Source of the DNA: Hyperoodon ampullatus
Lineage: Eukaryota; Chordata; Mammalia; Artiodactyla; Ziphiidae
Reading direction: 5' to 3'
Assembly: GCA_949752795.1 (NCBI GenBank)
Contig: OX457068.1
Span: 63,243,582 to 63,307,581, forward strand
Length of the DNA: 64,000 nucleotides
In this document: positions 34,496-45,400 of the stretch, piece after piece
How the letters are laid out: each line of letters begins with the position of its first letter
Position numbering within the stretch: the stretch's first letter is position 1
The notes under the pieces: model-generated
Databases searched by the model: none
What the model saw: the letters and a program-made list of their open reading frames with translations, nothing else
What the model was told of the DNA's origin: nothing
Made by a program: the position numbers and the translations under genes

Positions 34496-35224
34496 ATATT
34501 CCCTTTCAATCTTTATTACTAGCCCACCAGGAAAGCGGTCATCACAAGCAGGCTCTGGGAGTTAACTCACTTGCCAGAGTCGTGGAGGTGGCAGGTGGCA
34601 AAGCTGCGTTGTGTACCAGTGCATACAGTCAAGACTGCTCTTGTCCACCCACTTACGAGGACAGCTGGTAAGCCCTAGAAAGTGCCCTCTGGCCTCCCAT
34701 AGCCGCACCTGACAGTTTGCACCAGCCCAGGGAACATCCGCCTGCCCGGGGGGTGGGGGAGCCGGAGGGCGGGGAGAGTCGGGGGGAGGGTTCCCACCAA
34801 GGTAAAACACAGTAGTTCACTGCTGGACTTGGCCACAGAGGCAGAAGGGGCCCACAGGGCAGAGGCCAGGTGCACCCTTTCCTCACGGCCTCTCTTTCAG
34901 GAGATGCTGGGGCAGAGTAAGCTGGGAGGGTGGGATCCCATGACAGCCCAGAATCAAGAAGCCTGCAGGGTCAGCCTCTCTAACTTGGGGCAGTGGCCTC
35001 TCAACAGGTAGCCCTGGAGAGCAGGAGGTGGGGATGGAGCCCCAGGACGGCTGCTGGGCACCGCAAGCCATAACCAAGGATTTAAAATAAAGTCAGTCCT
35101 TGAGCATTTCCCACAAACCTCCCAAAATGTGGCAGCAGCTATGTCACGTATCTTCTCACTAACTTATGTGGACAAACTTAAGTCTGTGCTGCTTTAGAAA
35201 TATTGAGACATTTATCCAATAAAT

Positions 35225-35430
35225 TGGCTTCTTTTTAAAATATCGGTATTTTAAATAATGTAAAAATATAATTTGATATTTAACACTTTAAAACTATTAT
35301 ATTTGTAAATATTTGTTTTTTATTTTAATGTGATTTAAGTTAATTTTTAAAATATTATAATTATATATTTAAGAAATTTTAAATAATATTTTAGAATATT
35401 AAAATATTTTATACAACACATTGGCTCCTA
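35225..35430. repeat. AT-rich low-complexity block
   Basis: About 200 bases are almost wholly A and T with repeated TTTAAA, AATATT and TTTTAAAT words. No unit length is evident. Such tracts can act as matrix-attachment regions, but that is inference. Confidence 0.8.
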
Positions 35431-35539
35431 TTTATACAAAATAAATCCTCTCCTTTCTCTCATGTCTTAAAAGAATTTAAGCAGATTTCATAAGAACTAG
35501 GCACGGAGGATCCCCAAAATATCACACTCTCCTTTTTCT

Positions 35540-35790
35540 GTTTCCCTTGTGTTTTACAACTCCTTTCTCTGTCTTTCTCAGCTGACAAACTCATATTGAT
35601 CCTTCAGTATCCAGCTCAAATGCCCCCACTTCTGGGAAGCCTTTTCTAATGCTCACTCTCAGGGTCCCTCTATACATTTGCCCCTAATTAGAGCAGATAC
35701 CATTGTATCATAATAGTCTGTTTATATATCTATTTCCCCTTCCAAATGAGGAGTATCTCAAACACAGGGAATTTGTCTTTGGTATCTCTG
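35540..35790 (+). mobile_element. L2 LINE 3' fragment
   Basis: It reads 'ccttcagtatccagctcaaa tgcc', 'cttctgggaagccttttct' and later 'aacacagggaatttgtcttt', the conserved order of the L2 3' end. Confidence 0.7.
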
Positions 35791-35799
35791 CACCTTTTG

Positions 35800-36190
35800 T
35801 ACTACAGAGACAAGAAAGCTAAAAACTGCATTTCCCCGACTCCCTTGTAGCTAGGGTCCTTGAAGCAATTTAGGTTCAACAATCAGTAGCATGAGACTGA
35901 GTCAGAGCCATGTTCTAGAAGAATGACAAAGCTCAAGGTATTGTTTTGCTGGTGCAGAATGTGGCAGAGGTGGCATGGCTCTTGGAAATTGTAGTGGTGG
36001 CAGCACCTTTGCGATTATATCAGAGGCAGCAGCTTCCACGATGGCCCAATTTCACAATGCAATCTGCAGAGACATTCCTGGAAGCTAGCCTAGAGTCTTT
36101 CTTCAGCTTTCCCAATGATTCTGTGCTATCTCTACCCTTAATAAATCCCTTTCTGCTTTAGCTAAAATGGATTCTGTTATCTGAAACTAA
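35800..36190 (+). mobile_element. Old LTR- or DNA-type interspersed repeat
   Basis: It starts 'aaactgcatttccccgactc ccttgtagctagg' and ends 'aataaatccctttctgcttt', features of a common mammalian interspersed repeat with a polyadenylation-like end. The family was not assigned. Confidence 0.42.
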
Positions 36191-36469
36191 GAACAAGGTG
36201 TCAGCCTGGGGCTACAAAAAAGTCCATGACCTTGGCTCCAACTCATGCCATTTTTCCAGTCACATAACAGTAAGTGAGGTCTGGTGTCTTATCACAAAGA
36301 TCATCATTTGCAACCAGAGCCAGTGACACGAAGCCCTTTGGAATCCACTGGGTCATCTGAAGCCATGATCTCAGGATGCTTCTAAGAAAAGCTCCAGATT
36401 ATAATGATGCAGAAGATTATTAAGAGGAGGCTTCTCCTAGTGTTCTCAGGGAGTTGGGACACTTGCAGA

Positions 36470-36600
36470 CACATCTAGGATATGCCTCTAAACCAGCTTT
36501 GTGGCTTTGGGTAAATCACTTCCCCTCTCTGGGCCTCTTTTTTCTCCTCCTAAAAATAATCTGAACGAGGTGATATCTAAAGTCCCACCCAGCACTTAAA
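36470..36600 (+). mobile_element. MIR SINE fragment
   Basis: The core 'ttgtggctttgggtaaatca', 'cccctctctgggcctctttt' is clear, followed by a diverged end. Confidence 0.65.
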
Positions 36601-36934
36601 TACAATCCCCAAGGTTCCCTCAGTTTTTCCCACTTACTAACCAAGCCAGAACAATACTATGAATTAATGATCCACAAACAGGAGAAAGAAACTCTCAAAG
36701 GAAGTTAAAACCAAGCAGCACCTCCCTTTGATCAGCCAGCCCCTCCATTGCCTTCACAAGGCCCTCCTGGCCTTACCTCTGCCAACCTCCACTCAGTCTT
36801 CCTTTTTCCTGAATCCCCAGCATCACTCATATGCACATCACTAGGCAGTTCAATGATTCCAAATGGTCTTGTGTGGTGTGTTTAGTGGCTATTAGGTGGA
36901 GAGGATTTCGGAATAAGGTTCACAACCTTCTTTG

Positions 36935-37105
36935 CCCCTCATTAGCCACCTTAGGCCCATCACTTTCCTGAGGCTTAGCTTCTTCATTTGCAAAATCAGC
37001 ATTAAAAATGCAGTACACTGACAGGGCTGAGAGCAGATATTGATGAGAGTTTCAGAGAAAGCACTAGTACAGTGCCTGGCACACAGGAAGTGCCCAAGGC
37101 ATGTC
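36935..37105 (+). mobile_element. MIR SINE fragment
   Basis: The core 'cctgaggcttagcttcttca' and tail 'acagtgcctggcacacagga' are in order. An L2-like stretch follows at about 37260-37390. Confidence 0.65.
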
Positions 37106-37402
37106 CATTTCCCTTCTTTCTCTTTCTCCTGCCATTAAAGGGCAAGAGCTGCCAGTGGATGCCCAGGGACTCAGAGACATGCTTACAGTCCCTCAGCTAG
37201 TTGATGGCAGAGCTGAGCCAGAGACGAATCACTCAGGAAGTTCTCCACCATCTGGATTGGCTGCCATCCTCCTTCTGCTGCTATTAGTAAACCTCTCCCC
37301 TACCACCCTGAGGATAAAGCCCATGTTGAATTCTGCTTGGACGTGGGGATGTCCCTGGTCACCCATCTCTGCTGCAGACTCCATAGATTAACTATGTGTT
37401 TC

Positions 37403-37924
37403 TGATGCTTTGACATCTGGGGCCTTGCTGGCCCTGGAGAGACTGTCTCTCCTAGAACTAGTCAATTCCTAGAGATGGTAAACAGCCCATGAGCACACCT
37501 TTCATACGCAAAACAAGCAATCCAGAGCTTATACTCCACCACCACCACCACCTCCTCCTCTCACACTTAGGGCCACTTATCCCTCTGCCCTAATCACCCC
37601 AAGGCCAGCTGCCAAACAACTAGGGACAGCCCTCTGCCCCAGAGCCCACTGAAATTATTCACACTAGCCAATCTTAGGTCTGCATACCCTGTCGCATCCA
37701 TTCCTTCCATATACGCTTTGCCTATATGGCTCTTGACCACTTTTTCCCTTCACTCCTTCTGCTTCTTGACTGACTCTGGTGCTTCCTGTGTGGTCCTACA
37801 TGGCATGGTGTGCTTCCTGTTTCTAGAGATCTGTAAGTATAAAAACCTCTTCCTTCACGACAGTCATTTCCACGTCTGTGCGTCTTACCACACGTGATAA
37901 CAAATCCCAGGTACTCTGAAAACA
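37403..37924 (+). mobile_element. Solo LTR-like element, copy 2
   Basis: It starts TG and ends CA and parallels 22621-23102 through its length, with an extra 'gctggccctggagagactgt' segment near the start and a CAC-rich expansion at 37540. A 'tataaaaacc' word lies at about 37838. There is no internal retroviral sequence. Confidence 0.5.
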
Positions 37925-38249
37925 CTCCATGTGGTACCTCAGCCACGTCATCAAAATCACTGCAGGCCTGGGTCTAAAGCCTAGTTTTCCATCTGAAAAA
38001 TGGAGCTAATAGCCCTTGCTTCTTTCTCCAGCATATCTGGGCTTTGCTTTTGGGAGGCTGTGCTGCTCCATCTCACTCCTTAAAGACGAATGACTTGAGG
38101 AAATAAGACTGCAAGAAGCACTGCCACATGGGTCACCCCTCGATTTTGCTTCTGACAGGAGGCCCAAGGACGGCATTCTGGAGGAAGCCATAGAAATCCC
38201 TTTTTGGTCTGGATACTGACCACCAAGCAGACATCAAAAATGATGCTTA

Positions 38250-38462
38250 GGGCTTCCCTGGTGGCACAGTGGTTGAGAGTCCGCCTGCCGATGCAGGGAA
38301 CATGGGTTCGTGCCCTGGTCCAGGAAGATCCCACGTGCCACGGAGTGGCTGGGCCCGTGAGCCATGGCCGCTGAGCCTGCACGTCCAGAGCCTGTGCTCC
38401 GCAACAGGAGAGACCGCAGCAGTGAGAGGCCCGCGTACCGCAAAAAAAAAAAAAAAAAAAAA
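38250..38462 (+). mobile_element. CHR-2-type tRNA-derived SINE
   Basis: A complete copy with a pure A tail of about 22. The target duplication gatgctta is at 38242-38249 and 38463-38470. Confidence 0.93.
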
Positions 38463-38620
38463 GATGCTTAAATTTTTGTGTGTAATGGGAGATGCTCATG
38501 ATAATGTTGAGTGAAAAAAGCAAGTTACAAAACTATGATCGCCAAAAAGAATTATATATACATACGTGAACACATGGGAAAAGGGAAGGACTGTAACAAG
38601 ATATTAATAATAGGTTTCTC

Positions 38621-39241
38621 CCATAATTCAAAAAGAGTCATGTACCTCAATGTTCACTGTAGCTCTATTTACAATAGTCAGGACATGGAAGCAACCTAAG
38701 TGTCTATCAACAGATGAATGGATAAAGAAGATGTGGCACATATATACAATGGAATATTACTCAGCCATAAAAAGAAGCGAAACTGAGTTATTTGTAGTGA
38801 GGTGGATGGACCTAGAGACTGTCATACAGAGTGAAGTCAGAAAGAGAAAAACAAATACAGTATGCTAATACATATATATGGAATCTAAAAAAAAAATGGT
38901 TATGAAGAACCTAGGGGCAGGACAGGAATACAGATGTAGAGAATAGACTTGAGGACACAGGGAGGGGGAAGGGTAAGCTGGGACGAAGTGAGAGAGTGGC
39001 ATGGACATATATACACTACCAAATGTAAAATAGCTAGTGGGAAGCAGCCGCATAGCACAGGGAGATCAGCTCGGTGCTTTGTGACCACCTAGAGGGGTGG
39101 GATAGGGAGAGAGGGAAGGAGACGCAAGAGGGAGGAGATATGGGGATATATGTATATGTATAGCTGATTCACTTTGTTATAAATCAGAAACTAGCACACC
39201 ATTGTAAAGCAATTATACTACAATAAAGATGTTTTTAAAAA
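38621..39241 (+). mobile_element. 5'-truncated L1, fairly young
   Basis: It holds the end of ORF2 ('aatggaatattactcagcca'), then a cetartiodactyl L1 3' UTR to 'caattatactacaataaag' and an A tail. The target duplication aataataggtttctc (38606-38620) and aatagtaggtttctc (39242-39256) differs at one base. Flanking sequence on both sides belongs to one older repeat that the L1 split. Confidence 0.88.
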
Positions 39242-39551
39242 AATAGTAGGTTTCTCTGAGTAATGGGATTATGAATGATTCAAAAAACACTTTTCTATAT
39301 TTTTATAAGTTTTCTCTTACTATTGGAAACCACTAAGAAAGGCCCCTTTAAGTCATGGATCTCTCTCTAAATATCTCAAGCTTTCCCTTGAGCTGCTAGA
39401 AGACTGAGAGCAACAGTTTCTCCAACTTCCTCGACTCCATTAGCCTCTCAAGGTGAATTCGTCACTGTCTCTTCTTTCAATTCTAGAAAGACGATCTCTA
39501 CCCACCTCAAAGGGGAGGGGACGCTGGCACCACATTCGGGCACCTCACAGG

Positions 39552-39560
39552 TATAAATAG
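39552..39560 (+). promoter_or_regulatory. Isolated consensus TATA box (TATAAATAG)
   Basis: A perfect TATAAATAG stands in otherwise GC-balanced, apparently non-repeat sequence. The next 40 bases are CAG/CCC-rich and could hold a start site. There is no transcript evidence and no gene downstream on this strand that I recognise. Confidence 0.2.
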
Positions 39561-40399
39561 TCCCAGCCGCTCAGATCAGGAGCCCAGCTCATCTCAGATG
39601 CCACTTGGCTTCTGTCAGCCAAGTCCAATGCTGGTGCCAGGCCGCATCCATCCTGCCCCCGTCTCTGTGCCCTCAGGAGTGTGGGGGGCATAGCTGGGCA
39701 GCACTGGCTGCCTGATCAGCAGGCAAGGGCCCCTACTCAGCGAGAAGACAAATGAAGACGTGGCCACAACGGTTCTGAATATTGGTTCCCTTCCTCCCAC
39801 GCAGGCGTGGGCTCCAGCTTGGAAGGCTGAGGAGGCCTCGTTTCAGCATGCCCAGGACCCACTATGCAGAGTCTGGCTCTGTCATTCCTCCCAGCCCCTC
39901 CCCATGAGCCTGCCCCACAGAGGGCTCCTCTGTTCACCTGATCCCACCTCCAGAGCTCCTTCAGGACCGTGGGATCTTCCTTAGGGGCCACAGTACTTTG
40001 AGACCCAGAAGCCACTGGCTGGTACAAGATGAAGCCCATGCATTCAGCTTTCTATCTAATACGCCGCTTCATCCCCAGATACTAATGCTGTTCAAGAAAA
40101 CAGGAGGCCCAGGGCAGTCCTTGTGTCACACAAGAGCACACCTGCTGGACCTCCACCAGCCCCAGGAGTAGGGAAGACGCCCCAGCTCAGCAATCTGAAC
40201 CCCTGGGCCCCTGTCAAGCCTGGTGCAGAGTCTCAGGGAACCACAGAGTGGTTTATTTATCCCACACTGGGTAGGAACAGTGTGGGTATGGCACCTCTGT
40301 GTGAATTAGGAAAAAGCACCTTTTTCTCCACATGCCAGGCACATGGCTTGTCAAATGAGAGTGAGCTGGATTTCAACTCCACTTGGCTAGATACTTTTG

Positions 40400-40630
40400 T
40401 GCAGCGCCCACCCTGCACAACTGTATGTGGTAGCCTGATACTAGATCCTTAACTTGGCCTCACTTAATCCTCTCAACAGCCCTAAAAGGCAGGCATTACT
40501 GTCCTGGTTTACACCAGAGACTCAGGCTACAAGAGGTAAAGTAACTTGCCCAGGGTCATTCAGCCAGTGGATGGAGGCACTAAAAAAGGAACCTCACACT
40601 TTCAAGAGCCCAGAACCCATGTCCTTAGTC
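40400..40630 (-). mobile_element. MIR SINE
   Basis: In reversed order it shows 'cttaatcctctcaacagccc', 'ctcaggctacaagaggtaaa' and 'cttgcccagggtcattcagc'. Confidence 0.72.
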
Positions 40631-40787
40631 ACCTCAGTGCAGCCCGTCTCCCTGACTGGCATAAGCCACGGTCATTTGAGAGCTTCTCAGTAAGCAGCCC
40701 CCTCCCCTTCCCAAGGCCAACAGCCCTTCAGTGAGCTCAGTGCTATTTTAGAGCAGAACAGCTGCCATCTTGAGATACCATACTAAG

Positions 40788-41090
40788 GCAAACACACAGA
40801 AGGCAAACACACAGAAATCAAAGTCTGAAAATTACAGCCTGACACACAAAGGACCGGAGTGTCTTCTCAGATAGGTGCAGGGAGAGGCAAGAAAGGCTTG
40901 GCTGTTAACAATAGCAGGTCACAGCTGCCAGGACACACTGCCCTCCTGGGTGGTGGAGGGACCTGACTCAGACCCCTGCGTGGACCAGGGCCTGGCTGTT
41001 AACAATAGCAGGTCACAGCTGCCAGGACACACTGCCCCTCCTGGGTAGTGGAGGGACCTGACTCAGACCCCGGCGTGGACCAGGGCCCTC
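40788..41090. repeat. 94-bp tandem duplication with a small neighbouring repeat
   Basis: A unit starting near 40900 ('tggctgttaacaatagcagg') recurs 94 bases later, starting near 40994, and both copies end 'gtggaccagggcc'. Only about four positions differ (for example ggtggtgg/ggtagtgg and ctgcg/cggcg). Just left of it, aaggcaaacacacag is itself repeated back-to-back at about 40785-40815. It is not part of any recognised transposon. Confidence 0.93.
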
Positions 41091-41418
41091 TCTAGACCAG
41101 TGTCTCTTCATCTGTCCACAGGAATCCCCAGAGCTATTTTGAGAAATCAGAACTGAAAGCTACATAGCCTGACGCTCTGAGCGCAACCCTTGATTGTATT
41201 GTGATTAATCTGCTTCCATTGTGAACCTCAGTGGAGTGTTATTCCTGGCACAGTTAGGGGGAGGGTCAGGGGCAAAGCCTCATGCTGACACTCCTCCTCC
41301 CCAGCCAGCAGCTCTGCAGGGCCCCAGATCCAGTATCTAGCACATTCCCTGCAAGAGTACCTACATGGCAGCCTTATTTTCTGGGCCAGACCAGGGAGCC
41401 CTAATAAGCTCCCCTTTG

Positions 41419-41620
41419 GGGCTTCCCTGGTGGTGCAGTGGTTGAGAGTCCACCTGCCGATGCAGGGGACATGGGTTCGTGCCCCGGTCCGGGAGGATCC
41501 CACATGCCGTGGAGCGGCTGGGCCCGTGTGCCATGGCCGCTGAGACTGCGCATCCGGAGCCTGTGCTCCACAATGGGAGAGGCCACAACAGTGAGAGGCC
41601 CACGTACTGCAAAAAAAAAA
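41419..41620 (+). mobile_element. CHR-2-type tRNA-derived SINE
   Basis: A complete copy with a 12-base A tail. A perfect 13-base target duplication, aagctcccctttg, is at 41406-41418 and 41621-41633. Confidence 0.95.
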
Positions 41621-41859
41621 AAGCTCCCCTTTGTAAAATTCGGCTCAGCAGCCTGGAGCCTTCATGGGTCTAAAGTAGCTCTGGTCAATCTTCTCTGCAC
41701 ATATTGTCACACAGCTCTTGGTGGCTTTGACTATCATCCCCAGGTGCCCAAGCCAAGAGCTGCTCCCTAGTAGCCCCCGCCCACTTCATCTCCCCCCCCA
41801 ATCTCGCCACTCCTCCTTCCTTAGAAGTCCTCTTCTCTCTCCCAGGGACAGGGACGTGA

Positions 41860-42070
41860 GTCAGTCTTCTTTCCTCTCTGGCTGGAATACTCTTCCTCGC
41901 TGTGTGTTCTTAGTTACAACCTACTCATCCATCAGAGGTCAGCCCAGGTGTCAGCTTCCTTTGGCAGCCTTCCCTGCCCTCCCTCCCCTGTGCCCACGGC
42001 CCCTGGGCACACCTCCAGCCCAGTCCTTATTATACCAGATTACATGCAACTCCTCTGTTGCCTGTCTGTA
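41860..42070 (+). mobile_element. L2 LINE 3' fragment
   Basis: It shows 'ctggctggaatactcttcct', 'gtcagcccaggtgtcagctt cc' and 'ggcagccttccctgccctcc', the L2 3' end layout. Confidence 0.65.
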
Positions 42071-42089
42071 CCCCTCCAAGGACAGCTTT

Positions 42090-43320
42090 TCTCTTCTTTC
42101 ACTCACCAAAGACTTACTGATCCACTACCATGTGCCAGGTACTGTTTGAGGCCAGGATACAGCGATGACCAAACCAGACAAAAGCCCCACCCTCGTGGAC
42201 TTCCATGAGAAAAGACAAAATATTAATTCAGCATAGGGCCAAGTAGTGATGAGCTCTATAAAATTAAAGCAGGACAGGGGATGGGAGGGTGCCTGGAAGG
42301 GTTATGGAAGGCCAAAGAAGGCTGCAGGACAGCAGCAGCAGTGTGGCCAGGGCAGAGGGGATGGTGGGAAGTGAGAGGAATCGAGGTCAGAGAGGTGAGC
42401 AACACCAGGTCAAGTTGGACTCATGGGCCACCCAGCACAGCAGAGCATCCAAGCAGGGGAATATCATGATCTGATTTAAAAGTTCCCCTCCAGCTGCTGT
42501 AGGGAGAATGGCCTGTAAAGAGAGAGAAGAAACATGGAGACAGGAAATGATTGCAGCATGAGAAGATGGTGGGTTGCAGAGGAGGTGGGGAGGAGACAGA
42601 CCAGGAAAGAGGTTAGGGGAAGAACCAGTAGGACATGCTGAAGGCAACTTTTAGAAAGAGAAAGCGAAAAATCAACAGGAAATCCCAGAATTTTAGCTTG
42701 GACAGCTAGTTGGATCACAGAGCCATTGAAGAAGGTGGGAATGATGGAGACAAATAGGTTTGGGTGTGAATCAAAGGTTCCTGGGCCATGTTAAGCTTGC
42801 TATGACTCTCAGACACCCAACAGGAGATCGGTTAGGCAGTCAGATACACACGTCTGCAGCCCAGTGAGGAGGTCAGGCTGGAGATACACATCCCAGAGTC
42901 AAGGGACAAAGAACTCAATAAGATCTCCAGGACAGAGAGCAAACATAAGAGAGAAGAAGGCAGAGGATGGGCCTGCGGTCAGCTCTGACATTCAGCTGGT
43001 GGCAGAGGAGAAGGAGCCAGCAAAGGAGACCGAAAAGTAAGTCCTGTGGGATGGAGGAAAACCGGGAGAGCCCTATGACGTGGACGCACAGAGCAGAGAG
43101 CGTTTCTGGGATAAATGGGTCAGCTTCATCCAATGCTAACAGAGGTTAAGGGAGAGGGGCATGGAGAAGGCCCCACTGATCTAGCAACTAGGAGGTCATC
43201 AGTGACCTTGAGAAAAACAGATTTGGGGGAGCAGGGAGGCAAAAGCCCCACTGGTGTGGGTTGATACAAGGCCAGAAGTAGGAGAAGCTGGAGGTGGAGA
43301 CTGTGGAGGTTCAATGTGAA
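42090..43320. mobile_element. Long old interspersed repeat, family unassigned
   Basis: The run from 'ctaccatgtgccaggtactg' through 'gatctgatttaaaagttcc', 'ggagatacacatcccagagt', 'ccagcaaaggagaccgaaaa' and 'ggaggtcatcagtgaccttg' follows a recurring mammalian repeat layout. It is G/A-rich, has no intact frame, and is likely LINE- or DNA-element-derived. A RepeatMasker comparison would settle the family. Confidence 0.45.
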
Positions 43321-43328
43321 GGAGTGAG

Positions 43329-43694
43329 TGTATGCAGTGAGCTGAATGTGTGTCCCCCCAAAATTCATATGCTGAATCCTAACCCCCAAGGTGATGGTAT
43401 CAGGAGGTGGGGCCTTTGGGAGGTAATGAGGTCACGAGGGTGGAGCCCCCATGAATGGGATTAGTGCCCTTATAAAAGAGGCCCCAGAGAGCTCTCTAGC
43501 CCCTTCTACCATGTGAGGACAGAACAAGAAGATGACAGGCTGACACCTAGAAGAGAGGCCTCACCAGAACCTGACCATGCTGGCGCCCAGGCAGGCTCAG
43601 ACTTCCAGCCTCCAGAACTGTGAAAAATAAATCTCTGTTTATGAGCCTCCTGGCCTGTGGCATTTCATTATAGCAGCCTGCACTGACTAAGACA
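43329..43694 (+). mobile_element. MaLR-type solo LTR
   Basis: The order 'tgtccccccaaaattcatat', 'ggtgatggtatcaggaggtg', 'gggattagtgcccttataaa', 'catgtgaggacagaacaaga', 'cagcctccagaactgtgaaa' and the end 'actgactaagaca' is diagnostic for the ERVL-MaLR LTR group. It starts TG and ends CA. A 5-bp target duplication GTGAG is at 43324-43328 and 43695-43699. There is no internal sequence and no coding capacity. Confidence 0.87.
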
Positions 43695-45254
43695 GTGAGC
43701 GTATGCAGAGCTCGCCATGGGTAAGGTGGAGAGAATGGGATTCCCTGATGTGTGAAGGAAAAGCTGGATGAAGAAGAACAGACTTAAGTGTTCTGTGAGG
43801 CTTCAAAAGGTAAACCTAGGAGCTCCAGCTGAGTGTGAGGGAGGGAAGGTTTTCAGTCCACCCAGGGAAGCCTGCGGTGGAAGACAGCCTCTTTGCGAGG
43901 CTCTGGGAGCCCCATTGCCCACTGTCCCACAGACCTCATGGCCATCGAAGAAGGTGGTGGGGGCTATGCATGGCTACACAGAGTTGACAACTGGACGACC
44001 CTGGTGTCTTACCTTCTGAGCATCCCCTAAACTGATTACCAGGTGGATGCTGGTCCTCTCGGCCAGACCCCAGATCTCTTGTCCTTTCCATTCTCCATTT
44101 CTTTCCATTCTCACTCCTTTCTGTGCTCCTGTCTGTGCTAAGTGACTGGTATAAAATTCTTGATGACAGTCCAGGAGGCAGGAAGCACGGGAGCTGTGAA
44201 GAAGGACAGGAGGGAGAACAGGCCACAGAAGCAAGGAACAGAGGGTTTGAGGAGCTGGTGGGGGTGAGGAAGGGGTGAGGCCATGATCATCTGATGTGAA
44301 AACCAGGCCCCGAGAGGGAGCACCTCCTGCCAGCTGTGAGCCCACCCAGGGGACTCCACCAGTGACTGAGCGAGGTGGGAGCTTCACAGAGAAGGAAACT
44401 GAGGCACAGAAAGGATCATGTAAGTGGTTATTTGCCCAGGACACTCAATTCAGACTAAACTAAGGGCCACAAAGCTCATGGAACGGCACCACCCAAGGAG
44501 TCTCAGGGCACCAACAACCCTGCCTTCACAGTCAACTTCTTCTGTCTGTCTGCCACCAGAGGCCCACATTGGGTGTGTGGGAGGAAAGGAGGAAGCAGTG
44601 CCATCTTGGATGGAGCCCAAGAGTTCCGGCTATTTATTTATTTATGTCCTTTTCTGCAGAAGTGAAAATTGACCGGAAAGGCTTATGCTAACCCAGCCTG
44701 CACCCACAATGCAGGCGTGCAGACCCCACCCCTCACAGCTGTCACCACACCTGTAAGTCCACCATGGAAAAGTCTTTCCCTTGGGCTAACCCTGCCACCA
44801 AGGGCTTCTCTTTGAAATCCAGGACCCCCAGGAGCAGATGGAAGGAAGCATTTTTCAGGGATAACAATCAGGAAAACATGAAGCATAGAGGCTGGGGGTG
44901 GAGGGTGGGTGGACACAGAATATAAAAAGTGGGAAAGAGGAGAGGAAGAGATGAAAGACCCTAAAGATTGTCTTGCCTCTAGTGCTAATGACAATACTCG
45001 AAGAAGATATGCACGTAATCACCTACTTAGATCAATATGACCATTTTAGTCCAGTCTAACAGCCAGGAGCTGAGGGCAGGAATAGGCGGTCTGAGAGGAC
45101 TTGGCAAGGAGAAACGAGGGGACCCAATCCAACCCAACCTTGGATGTCTGTCCACAGCCCAGAAAGAAGAATCCCTCCATCGTGCATGGCCCACTAGTGC
45201 TAGGACTCAAGAGTCACACTGCATGGGGTGTGTTCCAGCTGCACCACCCACCAC

Positions 45255-45400
45255 ACCTGGAAGTGGGGACTCAGTTCCTCCTCTGTAAAATGGGGGCAAT
45301 GACAGTACCCACCTCAAAGCTCTGAGTGTGAGGATTGACTGCAGTAATACATGTCAGGTGCCCAGCACCATGCCTGGCACACAGCCAGCCCCCAGTAGCA
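45255..45400 (+). mobile_element. MIR SINE fragment
   Basis: It shows 'ggactcagttcctcctctgt', 'aaatgggggcaatgacagta' and 'ccatgcctggcacacagcca'. Confidence 0.7.
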
